This document shows, in pieces, positions 21,952 to 32,361 of a DNA stretch of 64,000 bases. Positions within the stretch are counted from its first letter, which is position 1. Every line of letters begins with the position of its first letter. The notes under the pieces were generated by a model. It saw only the letters and a program-made list of their open reading frames with translations. It ran no database searches and was not told the DNA's origin. A program made the position numbers and the translations under genes. The stretch is from Xiphydria camelus (lineage: Eukaryota > Arthropoda > Insecta > Hymenoptera > Xiphydriidae): the NCBI GenBank assembly GCA_963678675.1, contig OY783197.1, forward strand, positions 14,776,460 through 14,840,459. The letters run 5' to 3'.

Positions 21952-24866
21952 AGGTGAAGTGGGGTAAATGTGATAATGGGGCAAATGTGATAATGGTTCA
22001 TAAATTTGATGCAAATGTATTACTAGTGTTGCCATCTACCTTATAACTCTTTAAGCTTGTATAGGGATAAGCGCAATATTAGAGTGAACTCAAATTTTAC
22101 TCAGAGTAGCTGCAACTAGCGATTCAACGATCCGTCATAACATAACCTGATATTCAAGTTGACACGTATTTAGGAATTCTTATGTGAAATTTATAGTTTC
22201 CGAGGTAAGTCTGGTTTAGTATTTTGAAACTTATTCTTTATAGTTGTATATTATCGCGTGTACCAATCATTATGACTAAACCATCACGATTATGTATTTT
22301 TTTTATTATATCACATTTGCCCCATGAAAAATGATTTTAGGGGCAAATGTGAAACATGAATATGGGGCAATTGTGAGATATGTAATACATTTACCCCGTT
22401 GTTCTAGATACATCATGGTGCGAACTTATATCAAAAAAAGAAATACAACTGATATAAAATATACGAAGGAAGATTTAACTTTGGCAATAAACGAAGTGAA
22501 TGCAGGAGGAATAACGATATATGGGGCTTGTAAACAATTTAAAATACCTTATGTTACCCTCTACAGTCGTATTAAAGGTATCCGGGGAAAGAAACAAGAA
22601 AATAAAGGACGTCCAACAAGTATTCCAATCGCAGAAGAACTGAAGTTAGCCAATGGCTTGAAGACACTAGAAAAGTGGAGGTTCGGTTTGTCAAGGAAAG
22701 AAGTATTTGAAATGGTTGGGAAGTTTGTAAGGGAAAATGAAATCAAGACGAATTTTAAAGATGGAGTCCCTGGTGAGGACTGGTTTCTTAACTTCAAGCG
22801 ACGGCATAATATGAGCCTCAAGATCCCACAAAATGTGGAATATGCTAGGAAGAAAGCGTTAGATCCATTCATAATTTATGCCTATTTTGACTTGTTGGAA
22901 AATACTATGATAGATCTTCAGATTTTTGACAAGCCTCACAGGATATGGAACCTAGACGAAAGCAGCTTAAGCATAGACCCGAGAAAATCCAAAGTGGTCG
23001 GAGCAGTTAACAATCCATCTTCGAGGACAATAAGTTCCCCGGGTAAAGAAAACACAACTTTTCTCTTGATGTGCAATGCAGCTGGCGGTAAAGCTCCACC
23101 GTTAATAATATATAAAGGCAAACACTTGTGGGATCAGTGGCTTCCTCCTCCCAAACAAGACTTTCCTGGCACCGTTTATGCTGCAAGCAGAAAAGGCTGG
23201 ATGGAGTGTGACATTTTTACAAATTACTTCCTGAAGACTTTGATTCCAGTACTTGGTCCAGAACGTCCTGTTTTGATAATTTATGATGGTCATTCAACTC
23301 ATATAAATTTGGAAATACTTGAAGCAGCAATTCAGAACGATATAACAATATTAAAACTGCCCCCGCACAGTAGCCATCTACTACAACCTTTAGACCTTTC
23401 TGTCTTTCGACCCTTCAAATTAAAATGGGATGAAAAGTTGATATCTTGGCAACGACAGCATGTGGGCCAGAAACTGCCAAAGAGAATATTTTCACAGTTT
23501 CTCTGTCAAACCTGGAAAGGTATTTCAACTGAGGTTATAAAGAGTGGCTTCCGAAAAGGCGGAATTTCGCCACTTAATAAAAATGTTATACCAGAGCAAG
23601 TTTTCGCACCAGAAACTCTGAAAAGGTGGAATGATTTTAAGACTAATCAGCACATCGAAGAAACCATGGTGGCGACAAATGCTGTAGCTATTGACGGAAA
23701 TTCGATAGCAGATGACGCTGCAGTGGCTACTACTTCGAAAGAAATGCCGGAAGAAGAACCCAGTGCTAGTACATCATTCGAGAACTTGTTACTGTCCGCA
23801 GTTCGCCAAGCACCTAAACTAGAGCAACAAAAAAAATCAAGGGTATGTCCTGGATCGGAATTATTAACTTCAGAAGAGGCATTGGATCGACTTAAAGAAA
23901 AACTTAAAAAACCACACGAGAAACCACAACAATCAAAAAAAACAGGGCAATCAAAACCAACTAAGAGAAATGCTAAAAAACAATCAGTTTCCTCAAGTAG
24001 TGAAGATATCGAACCTGAGTCTCCGCCTTATATGGATTCCGATAACCCTGAAGAGTTTTGGCAAGAGCTGAAAGATGCTAACGTGGATAAAAATGAAGAT
24101 GTTGATCAAACTGTAACCCCTAATTCTTGGGTGCTAGTTAAATACTGCACAAAGAAAGTAAGAAAGCATTTTGTTGGAATGGTGACTGAATCATTTGATG
24201 ATGGTTGGATAGTTAAGTTCGCAAAATTTTCAAAAAATATATTTTCATGGCCAAACGTGGAGGATATGGACACTGTAGAGCAAACTGACATTGTTATGGT
24301 TCTGCCAGAGCCCATTATCAATAGACGTGGTTCTTTTATATTTTCAGTGTCATTTGAAGGCTATAATTTAGCCTGTTAATGTAGGAAAGACGTATTTTTC
24401 TTTTGAATATATAATCTAATATTTCTTTTTATGTTTGTACTTACATTCCATATAACATTTGTTTTGACTACAAATAAAATTATTTTTTTAGTTTTTGAAT
24501 AAAGTTTATAACTTTGTACTCGATTGTTGTAATTTAATTTTGTAAAAAGCAAAATAATGAGCAAACTACAATCGTTATACATTAGCCCTATTCTATTTCA
24601 AGTAACTTATTTATAGGTAGGTAGGTAGCATTGCCACATTTGCCCCAAACTTCGGGGTAAATGTGATATATTGACATCGTTTTAAAAAAAATTACCTGAC
24701 ATTTTTCAAAAAGGAGCTGAAAAGATTTCAGCCCTAGAATCGATTAAGAACTGTAATCAAAGCATTGAGTATTTTTTATTTATTTTTTATTCCATTAAAA
24801 GTGTAAGTATTATTCCTTTGTTCGTGAACTATTCAAAAACTATATCACATTTACCCCACTTCACCT
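21952..24866 (+). mobile_element. Tigger/pogo-like transposon 1
   Basis: The ends read AGGTGAAGTGGGGTAAATGT inward on both sides, flanked by TA (21950-21951, 24867-24868). The empty site is visible in neighbouring repeat units (CATCAGTACCAGTAC), which confirms insertion at TA without other change. The motif GGGGYAAATGTGA occurs several more times in both orientations at 21973, 22310-22400 and 24636. These look like transposase-binding repeats. Confidence 0.93.
22415..24379 (+). CDS. Tigger/pogo-like transposase
   Basis: A 654-residue nuclear transposase with an open frame. I chose ATG 22415 (MVRTYIKK), as in related transposases; the upstream in-frame 28 codons translate the GGGGCAAATGTGA repeats. 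An N-terminal helix-turn-helix of the Psq type covers about residues 15-60 (DLTLAINEVNAGGITIYGAC), followed by a CENP-B-like DNA-binding part (GLSRKEVFEMVG, GEDWFLNFKRRH). The DDE_1 core has D181 (NLDESS), D291 (IYDGHSTH) and D327 (LQPLDLS), a DD35D spacing. A Lys/Ser-rich linker and a basic C-terminal domain follow. All catalytic residues and both element ends are intact, so this copy may be recently active. Confidence 0.92.
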   Translation: MVRTYIKKRNTTDIKYTKEDLTLAINEVNAGGITIYGACKQFKIPYVTLYSRIKGIRGKKQENKGRPTSIPIAEELKLANGLKTLEKWRFGLSRKEVFEMVGKFVRENEIKTNFKDGVPGEDWFLNFKRRHNMSLKIPQNVEYARKKALDPFIIYAYFDLLENTMIDLQIFDKPHRIWNLDESSLSIDPRKSKVVGAVNNPSSRTISSPGKENTTFLLMCNAAGGKAPPLIIYKGKHLWDQWLPPPKQDFPGTVYAASRKGWMECDIFTNYFLKTLIPVLGPERPVLIIYDGHSTHINLEILEAAIQNDITILKLPPHSSHLLQPLDLSVFRPFKLKWDEKLISWQRQHVGQKLPKRIFSQFLCQTWKGISTEVIKSGFRKGGISPLNKNVIPEQVFAPETLKRWNDFKTNQHIEETMVATNAVAIDGNSIADDAAVATTSKEMPEEEPSASTSFENLLLSAVRQAPKLEQQKKSRVCPGSELLTSEEALDRLKEKLKKPHEKPQQSKKTGQSKPTKRNAKKQSVSSSSEDIEPESPPYMDSDNPEEFWQELKDANVDKNEDVDQTVTPNSWVLVKYCTKKVRKHFVGMVTESFDDGWIVKFAKFSKNIFSWPNVEDMDTVEQTDIVMVLPEPIINRRGSFIFSVSFEGYNLAC

Positions 24867-24868
24867 TA

Positions 24869-25618
24869 CCGGTAATTTTTGAACACCTTTTATAAGATTT
24901 ACTAATTCAGAAACCTTCGCGGGCATGCGTCCAACCATTCCTCAAAGTTTCATCGCAATCGGATGAACGGTTTAGGAAGGCAAATAATCATCCGTACCTG
25001 TACTTTTTGAACACCCTGTATAAGATTTACTAACTCAAACCTTCGCGGATATGCGTCCAACTGTTCCCCAAATTTTCATCGCAATCGGATGAACGGTTTA
25101 GGAAGGCATAATAATCATCCGTACCGGTACTTTTTGAACACCCTGTATAAGATTTACTAACTCAAAAACCTTTGCGGGCATGCGTCCAACCATTCCCCAA
25201 CTTTTCATCGCAATCGGATGAACGGTTTAGGAAGGCATAATAATCATCAGTACCAGTACTTTTTGAACACCTTTTATAAGATTTACTAACAATAAGAAAC
25301 CTTCGCGGGCATGCGTCCAACCATTCCCCAAAGTTTCATCGCAATCGGATGAACGGTTTAGGAAGGCATTTGATATTACCTTAAAGGTCACGGTCAAGGT
25401 CAAATCCAATACGACTACTGGGTAGCCAAGGGAAAATCCTTAAAGTTTTGTATTAAACATTTTTCTCTAAAATGTTTTCCCGTTGAGATAATCGGCCGTA
25501 CCGGGACTTTTTGAACACCCTGTATAAGATTTACTAACTCAGAAACCATCGCAGGCATGCGTCCAACCATTTCCCAAAATTTCATCGCAATCGGATGAAC
25601 GGTTTAGGAAGGCATACG

Positions 25619-25675
<57 letters not shown>

Positions 25676-25720
25676 TTCATTTTTATATATATAGATAGAT
25701 AGATAGATAGATAGATAACA
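24869..25720 (+). repeat. RTE/SINE-like tandem repeat (right part) with (ACAG)n and (GATA)n tail
   Basis: Units starting TTTTTGAACACC occur at 24876, 25004, 25131, 25259 and 25508, spaced 127-128 bp except the last. The array ends with AGGAAGGCATACGAGACAGA, then (ACAG)n at about 25618-25670, then TTTTTATATATATAGATAGA with (GATA)n to about 25718. This tail is typical of RTE-type 3' ends in arthropods. Confidence 0.6.
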
Positions 25721-26011
25721 CGTGCATTGAAAGTGGTGCTTTTCATGCTAGTTTTACGGGACGAAAATAGCAAATTGCACGCTGGGATAGAAAAGTTGAG
25801 CTCGCGCATGCGCAGTTTATACTTGCTTCACTTTCGTCCCTTGGGTAAATTTTCGTTCACTTTCGTCCCTGAAAACTAGCATGAACAGCACCACTTGCAT
25901 TCACTTATTATAAAAAATATCGTGTGCAACACGGACCAAAGTTGGCGCCGACGAGTGTGATTGCAGCCCTCGCGTCGGCAATCGCCAATTTTCAGCCCTT
26001 GTTGCACAATA
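25716..26011 (-). repeat. Dispersed repeat, copy 2
   Basis: Reverse-oriented counterpart of 7303-7631, with the same inner block AGTGGTGCTTTTCATGCTAG and the same outer TTGTTGCACAATA terminus. Some bases are deleted relative to copy 1 in the GAGCGAAGCGAGG section. Confidence 0.65.
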
Positions 26012-26236
26012 GGTATACTATTTATTATATGAAATGAATTTTTCTGATTTTCCTGAACACATGATTTTTTTATTTCCTACAACTTCTTTTTAGCAATGGA
26101 TGGAAAGTGGCGAATTTTGGTTGTTTTCATATAAAAGTTCCGTATTACACATAAGAAGTTTTTAAGAAGTTACACATATCCCATAATCGATTTGTAAAAC
26201 GATGTTGACTTCAGTATTTAGTGAGTTCGTGACATA

Positions 26237-26818
26237 CAAGGATGGATCAAACAGTAGTAGGACTGAATTAATTAAAATTTTTTATTGAACTAATCGGTAC
26301 AAATCCTTAGGAGTCCTCGAAATAGCACCCTTGTGCTTCGACACAACGCGTATAACGCGATTCCCACTGCGCGTACGTCTTCTGAAACTCGCTTTCCGGG
26401 ATCCCCTTTAGAGATGTCGTCACGGCTCCTTGGACGTCTTCTACGGAGCTGTATAGGTTTCCCTTGAGGTCCCGCTTGAGCCGAGGAAAGAGGAACAAGT
26501 CCGGCGGTGCCAACTCTGGACTGTACCTGAAGTGGTGGGGGGGGGGGGGGGGGGGAGGAGGAGGCAACGTGATAACCCTGTGCTCGGCCAGAAACTCCTT
26601 CACTAGCAGCGCGGTATGGCACGGCACGGATCGCGACGAACTTCTTAACAGAGGTTCACGGAAATCGACGTGTACTCTCCACTTACCCGCACGCGAATGG
26701 AAAAAATATTGGTCTCTTCGGAAGGCTCCCGACTACCACCCCCAGGTGATCCGACCCTCCTCCACCGCTCCGTTCGCGCTACAGAAATTCAGTCCTACTA
26801 CTTTTTGATCCAACCTTG
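26237..26818 (-). mobile_element. mariner-like element, internally deleted
   Basis: Ends read CAAGGATGGATCAAACAGTA and, inverted from the right, CAAGGTTGGATCAAAAAGTA, with identity continuing through AGTAGGACTGAATT. TA flanks both sides (26235-26236 and 26819-26820). Only 582 bp remain, holding the C-terminal third of the transposase and a poly(G) run at about 26532-26556. Confidence 0.88.
26307..26627 (-). pseudogene. mariner transposase C-terminal remnant
   Basis: On the minus strand, YSPELAPPDLFLFPRLKRDL is the hallmark region around the third catalytic Asp (the D of APPD) of mariner transposases. It is followed by YSSVEDVQGAV, GIPESEFQKTYAQWESR and a terminal GCYFEDS. The upstream catalytic domain is deleted and replaced by a proline run (a C-tract, PPPPPPPPP). 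Non-functional. Confidence 0.85.
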
Positions 26819-27364
26819 TACATGTATAGAACTTTAACGCTCATTCGCAAATACATCGAGTACGTTCTTCAGTCAGTGATATGAGGGGGATCGAACCAGA
26901 GTTATCACTCGCACACTGTCTTGCCGCCCAAAGGATCACAATAAACTATCCGTGACGGTAGTAACGCGTCGGCCCCGCGACTTATAGGTCGGGTATGATT
27001 TAATGCGTTCGAGTGTCGTCTATTTACACGGGACATCGTGCTATTATAGACACAATATTGAATTTAACTCGTGAATTTGATCGTATATTGTATACTGGTA
27101 TTACAATATTCAGATATTGCCTGGTGATTTATTCATTTTCGCGTGGACATTGCGTATGTGAATTTGAGTTATTCCAGTGAGCATCGAAGAGTCAAATTAT
27201 GAAAAGATCCAAATTTTGTATAAGTGAAAGGTGATAACATTAACGAACTTGAGGCAATCAATGCAGATGCGAAGAGTGGCATGCATTTTTTAAGGTACGT
27301 TCATTTTGGTTTTCCTTTATGATTATTGTTTGTATAATGACGGTGGGTTTTCTGTTATATCGAC
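26819..27364. other. Intergenic stretch, nothing recognised
   Basis: No supported gene. One 62-codon frame (27306-27494) runs into the foldback and is not coding by any sign I can see. Confidence 0.5.
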
Positions 27365-28087
27365 CCACAAAAACAGATTCTCTGTAAAAAAAGGCGGCAT
27401 GTTCATTCAGTGCCAACAAAAATTGATACGTAAAATACTCTCCAAAAAAGATTTGAAATCAATTAAGATCGCCATGTTCAAGATTTATATATAAAAAGTA
27501 AAAGGCATCATTTGAAAGGGAAATTATTGTAAATCAGGTTACTAAAAAATTCGACTAAAAAAATTTATAAAAAGATTTTAATAAAAAAGAACTTGCCGCG
27601 TTTAAGTTTTCATATTTTGTTCACTATACCGAATATTGGCAGTGCTTGGACAGTGCTAGAGTGATTCATAAATTGCACTGTCGAAGTCAAATTCAGAGAA
27701 ATCCAGAAGGCCCCCGCCTGATCGGTTTCCCGTGCGACGTTCGGTATACTGGTGGTATCATATAAGTGTATGAATTTATTTAAAATCATAAGTGCATAAA
27801 CATCGAATATAATTCTCTGTCTGAATTTTTTATTTTGAAGGAAAAAACGCGGCAAGTTCTTTTTTATTAAAATTTTTTTATAAATTTTTTTAATCCAATT
27901 TTTTAGTAACTTGATTTACAATAATTTTTCTTTCAAATGATGCCTTTTACTTTTAATACATAAATCTTGAACATGGCGATCTTAATTGATATCAAATCTT
28001 TTTTGGAGAGTATTTTACGTATCAATTTTTGTTGGCATTGAATGAACATGCCGCCTTTTTTTACAGAGAATCTGTTTTTGTGGGGGG
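27365..28087. mobile_element. Foldback element, arms about 240 bp
   Basis: The left arm (from CACAAAAACAGATTCTCTGT at about 27366) is repeated in complement on the right, ending at about 28085. The match continues through GGCGGCATGTTCATTCA and AACTTGCCGCGTTT. The loop of about 240 bp (27605-27840) has its own short inverted match TACCGAATATTG/TTCGGTATA. No protein traces and no TSD resolved. Confidence 0.7.
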
Positions 28088-28507
28088 ATTTCACTACTTT
28101 TTGGAATTTATTCATGAGGAAGATACGTACATGTAGAAGAATAGCTTTTTATTACCACAAAATTAAAGTCTCACATTTTATACCGATACGAGCCAATTAA
28201 TTATAACCACGTTACTTTTGATTTATTCTCGTGATATTTTGAAAGGGACTTATAGACTAGAGAGCCCTTATATTTTTAACTTTGCCTTAGTATTTTGGAG
28301 AAATAAAACATATACCGCTTTCGAATTTACAGGCCATCGGATTTTTCTTATATTTTGGTCGTCTACAGAAATCCATGAAGACGTTTTACTTTCAACTCTC
28401 TAACAAGAGAGGCTCAGGCTTTCGGGTCACCGATTTGGCCGAATCTTTACTCATTTATAGAGCACCACTAGTATAGTACATCGCCACAACCCTAGGGTGC
28501 AACACTC
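28088..28507. other. AT-rich stretch, nothing recognised
   Basis: A 61-codon frame at 28218-28403 shows no recognisable features. Confidence 0.45.
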
Positions 28508-28584
28508 AAAAAGAAGAGAAAAAATCACCTCTAAAGTTGAGCTTGTAAGTATTTGTACAAGTTCTCAACAACGAATTTCCAAGA

Positions 28585-28658
28585 GGCGGCGTGGCTGAGC
28601 GGTTAAAGCGCTAGTCTACTAACTCGGGGATCGCGTGTTCGAGGCTTCTTTTTTTTTG
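28585..28658 (+). ncRNA. tRNA-like (Ser/Leu-type) SINE head, left arm
   Basis: GGCGGCGTGGCTGAGCGGTT gives a good Pol III A box (TGGCTGAGCGG), GTGTTCGAGGC fits the B box, and a T run at 28648-28657 could terminate transcription. The 3' side does not pair with the GGCGGCG acceptor strand and there is no long variable arm, so this is not an intact tRNA gene. Confidence 0.5.
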
Positions 28659-28760
28659 CAAATAAAATGTTCATTTAATCATAATTTGATAACAATCAAC
28701 GTTATTAAATAATATTTTTTTTCCAACGTGAATGAAGTATGCTTTCCTTTAAATAAATTG

Positions 28761-28892
28761 AAGACTCCCTGCGCTTGCAGCAATACCGGTTTTATCTCCT
28801 GTAGTCATTGTCAACTTAATTTATGTTTTGAGTGCTTTTATGACAATTATCATCCCACAAATTGTAAGCCTGAGCTCACCGAAAGCGAATAA
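28761..28892 (+). pseudogene. piggyBac-type C-terminal Cys-rich fragment
   Basis: In frame from 28761 to the TAA at 28890, with TPCACSNTGFISCSHC, LCFECF and YHPTNC. The spacing of Cys and His matches the terminal zinc-binding domain of piggyBac transposases. Only about 40 codons remain, in the loop of a foldback. Confidence 0.55.
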
Positions 28893-29034
28893 TAACTGCT
28901 ATTTTTCTACAATTTTAATTTTTTTCAACACAGCTCCCAGAATTAAAATATAATTGAAATTAAAAAAAATATTGATTAGTAACGTTGATTGTTATCAAAT
29001 TATGATTAAATGAACATTTTTATTTGCAAAAAAA

Positions 29035-29111
29035 AAGAAGCACATGAGGAGCCTCGAACACGCGATCCCCGAGTTAGTAGACAAGCGCTTTAACCGCTCG
29101 GCCACGCCGCC
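29035..29111 (-). ncRNA. tRNA-like (Ser/Leu-type) SINE head, right arm
   Basis: Complement of the left-arm copy, with A box TGGCCGAGCGG, B box GTGTTCGAGGC and a short T run on the minus strand. It is slightly better preserved, with CTCCTCATGTGC after the B box. If transcribed, the two heads would fire toward each other across the loop. Confidence 0.5.
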
Positions 29112-29193
29112 TCTTGGAAACTCGTTGTTGAGAACTTGTACAAATACTTACAAGCTCAACTTTAGAGGTGATTTTTTCTCTTTTTTTAGAGGT

Positions 29194-29887
29194 ATTATTG
29201 CAGAACGAGTAGGTTAGAAGATTTTCATGAACTCACGATTTTCTGACATGTCATCTCGTACAGGTGCAACCGAAGAGGATCTAGCTCATGTCCTGTCCGT
29301 AAAAAGATGACTCGATGGATCGGAGAATGTTAGGCTTGTCACCGAGCGCCTTTCACCCATAGTACTTTCATTGCAATATGCGATTTTCGTTTCAACTATT
29401 CCTGCTCTAAGTAACTTTTACTTCTTTCAAAGCATTTACCTTGTACGAATTGTTGATCGTAGGGGGCAACGATCAATGATTGTGACTAATCGTAGACAAA
29501 TTATTCCTGCGATGATGTTCCAGTTGCACACCAATTGCCTTTTAGTTTTAATAGACGAACTTGTCTACGACGAGTCTCTATTATCGATCGCTGCCTCCTA
29601 CCACGAACAGTTCATAAAAGGTGATTACCTTGAAAGAAGTAAAAGTTATTTAACGCTGGAATAGTTGAATGAAACGAGAAGCGCGTATTGCAATTAATGT
29701 AACTTGGGTAATAGGCGCTCGGTGACAAGCCTGACATTCTCCGATGTCCATCGAGTCATCTTTTTACGGACAGGACACGAGCTAGATCCTCTTCGGTTGC
29801 ACCTGTACGAAATGACATATCAGAAAATCGTGAGTCTTCACGAAAATCTTTTAACCTACTCGTTCTCCAGTAATACTTACAATTAAT
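29194..29887. mobile_element. Foldback element abutting the tRNA-like foldback
   Basis: GAGGTATTATTGCAGAACGA with CGAAGAGGATCTAGCTC on the left recurs as the complement on the right (CTAGATCCTCTTCGG to TAATAC near 29875). The inner arms (AGTAACTTTTACTTCTTTCA at about 29410) also pair with 29630-29650. The 97-codon frame 29371-29664 spans the loop and resembles nothing known. Confidence 0.65.
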
Positions 29888-30009
29888 ATACCTGGAAGTT
29901 GAAGCAACAGGATTGCCGTTCCTTTGGTCCAATATTAAAATAAATCTTCTCAAGGCTGAATACGACTTGGGCATGTTTCAGCGTACAATTAGCTAGATCC
30001 AGCTCGACG

Positions 30010-30200
30010 AATGAACTATTCCGACTGATTTTTGGAACGGCAAGTGGACGATCCCTCGTTCGTCAGAAGATTTTGTTCACAGATGAATCGAAATTCTGCA
30101 ACAAAGGATTAGTGAATAATCACAACGCCCACTATTGGTCCGTGAGAAATCCTCACGGGGTAGAAGAAGTCGAAGGCGATGGAGTGGAGGTTTTACCTCT
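30010..30200 (+). pseudogene. Tc1/mariner-type transposase fragment (second catalytic Asp region)
   Basis: KILFTDESKFCNKGLVNNHN followed by HYWSVRNPH is a typical IS630/Tc1/mariner segment with the TDE catalytic Asp, at about 30073-30160. Just upstream in another frame, VDDPSFV fits the preceding part of the same family, so there is a frameshift near 30055. The fragment is cut at about 30195 by the 246-bp repeat. Confidence 0.6.
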
Positions 30201-31165
30201 AATATGCCGGAATTAAAAATCTCTAGAACTCTGCGCTACAATGCCACGGTAGGAATATCAAATTCTACCGACATGACATGCTTCGACAAGGTCTGTATCA
30301 ACTTTAGCATTATATATAATATATTGGGGGCACTGCACTAATCCTGTGGCACATTTTTCTATCTGGGAAAGCCGTGGTAGAAAAGTAGGAGATACGATAG
30401 AATTGGATTACAATAATGAAGTAATTATTTTATTATCTTTTCTTTATCGATATATTCCCCCTTTCGTATTATCAAAAGTTCCAATTATATATTATCGGAA
30501 CGCTGTACAGCTGTACTACCATAATAATATGCTTTCCCAGATAGAAAAATGTACCACAGGATTAGTGCAGTGCCCCCAATATACCGCTAAAGTTGATACA
30601 GACCTTGCCGAAGCATGTCATGTCGGTAGAACCTGATATTCCTACCGTGGCATTGTACCGAAGAGTTCTAGAGATTTTTAATTCCGGCATATTGGAGGTA
30701 AAATGCATGTATACTGTCAGTACGGGAAGACGGTATATTATCGGAACGCTGTACAGCTGTACTACCATAATGATATGCTTTCCTAGATAGAAAAATGTGG
30801 CACAGGATTAGTGCAGTGCCCTTAATATACCGCTAAAGTTGATACAGACCTTGTTGAAGCATGTCATGTCGGTAGAACCTGATATTCATACCGTGGCATT
30901 GTACCGCAGAGTTCTAAAGATTTTTAATTCCGGCATATTGGAGGTAAAATGCATGTATACTGTCAGTACGGGAAGACGGTATATTATCGGAACGCTGTAC
31001 AGCTGTACTACCATAATAATATGCTTTCCTAGATAGAAAAATGTGCCACAGGATTAGTGCAGTGCCCTTAATATAACGCTAAAGTTGATACAGACCTTGT
31101 CTAAGCATGCCATGTCGGTAGAACCTGATATTCATACCGTGGCATTGTACCGCAATTCTAGAGAA
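30195..31165. repeat. 246-bp tandem repeat with an inverted partner
   Basis: GTTGATACAGACCTTG recurs at 30592, 30838 and 31084, each 246 bp apart. A copy in the opposite orientation lies at 30195-30370. Units carry CCGGCATATTGGAGGTAAAA and GGAACGCTGTACAGCTGTAC, the latter an internal palindrome. Possibly the arms of a larger foldback whose repeats expanded on one side. Confidence 0.8.
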
Positions 31166-32361
31166 TTCTTTTCTACCTAGGTTGATTTTTGACTGCGAAG
31201 AAAAATCAAATTTCCGTCAATCCGTCCCGTTCTCGTATGGCGCTGAAAACAAAAAATAGAATAACCACAAAGATATTTGTTCTGTATAAGGGATGAAAAT
31301 GAGGTTAAGACAGTCAGTTAGGAAGTTACTTATCTGATGCCACTTCTTCCGAGATACAGATGTCTCCTTTACTGCTCTTCATGCACCAGCAACCAAAGAA
31401 AAATGACACTGCTTCCGTGCACTGTCTTGATTATTAAAAATATCTAAACGATTTGATTAGCTAGCTGTCAGAGCATCTGTCACATTCACCACTATTGAGA
31501 TTCACTACTCCGATTACACTGAATTTGTACTTTTTATTAACAAGCGCGTCCGAGGATCGAGAAAATGCGAGGGAAATCGTTTCGCGAATGGAAATATTTT
31601 TAAATTTTGAAAAACAACTAAACATTCAAGAAATATATTATCTCACACACTCTCACATACATTTTTGATGGCGTATGCGTGTGGCCGCATCTGTGTACAC
31701 ATTTCCGACCATGGCCGAATACCGCCGAAGACAGGCGGAATTTTTGTGACATTTTTACATATATATATCGCGGCCGAGAAAAGAAATCCTCGACTTTGAG
31801 GGGCAAGGGGCGTGGCTTCGCGTTTCTAAGGAAAAATCTCTGTTAATATGTAACTTACAACATTTACTCTGGTCTCTATCGATAGAGAATAGTCGATTTA
31901 TATGGCGTAACTAAGCATAGTTTTGGTTATAACCATATATTTATTGAGAAAATTCGATGTAAAAATTGAGGGGTGCAGGGGGTAGATATTTGTGGCGTAT
32001 AGATACACGGGTGCTCGCTTCGACGCCGAGACTAGATGAACGAACATGCCGCGAGACACTGCCGTGTCTCTTGATATGATGCTAGTTGTGTACAATTCCG
32101 AGAGTATGTTTATTACAGAGGTGTCGACCTCTGGATGCTTTGAAATGCAATTGCCGTTGATTTTTGCTATAATTTATTAATTGTGGATTATTTTATAAAA
32201 GTGGTCTACAGTAGTTGTAAGTGCATCTCTATTCCATACTGCTAATGATTATTTTTCTAGTGCATTGTGTGCACAAGCAGTGCATCCAGTGCACAAGCAA
32301 ATATAACGTCTATAAGTATCGAGCGATACTTTCTGCCATACTCGTTATATTTATGTTTTAA
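31166..32361. other. Unassigned stretch
   Basis: No supported gene. Short GTGCAC-rich direct repeats occur at about 32260-32300. The frames at 31618-31806 and 31898-32095 (minus) lack recognisable features. Confidence 0.5.

Larger units (their letters stand above)
28508..29192. mobile_element. Foldback with tRNA-like heads in both arms and a piggyBac-type tail in the loop
   Basis: Arms of about 210 bp. The outer part AAAATCACCTCTAAAGTTGA and the tRNA-like block are followed by GATAACAATCAACGTTA, and all recur inverted on the right side. The loop (about 28700-28970) encodes a short Cys-rich peptide like the C-terminus of a piggyBac transposase. No clear TSD. It may be a non-autonomous derivative of a piggyBac-like element whose ends captured a tRNA-derived SINE head, but the order of events is unknown. 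Confidence 0.65.

Noticed and set aside
25618..25718. CRISPR-like short repeats
   Set aside because: Simple (ACAG)n and (GATA)n microsatellite without spacers; the genome is eukaryotic.
28585..28645. Functional tRNA gene
   Set aside because: No acceptor-stem pairing and no long variable arm; present as inverted pair in a foldback, so a SINE-like head is more likely.
29371..29664. 97-codon frame in the foldback loop
   Set aside because: Spans inverted arms and shows no family resemblance.
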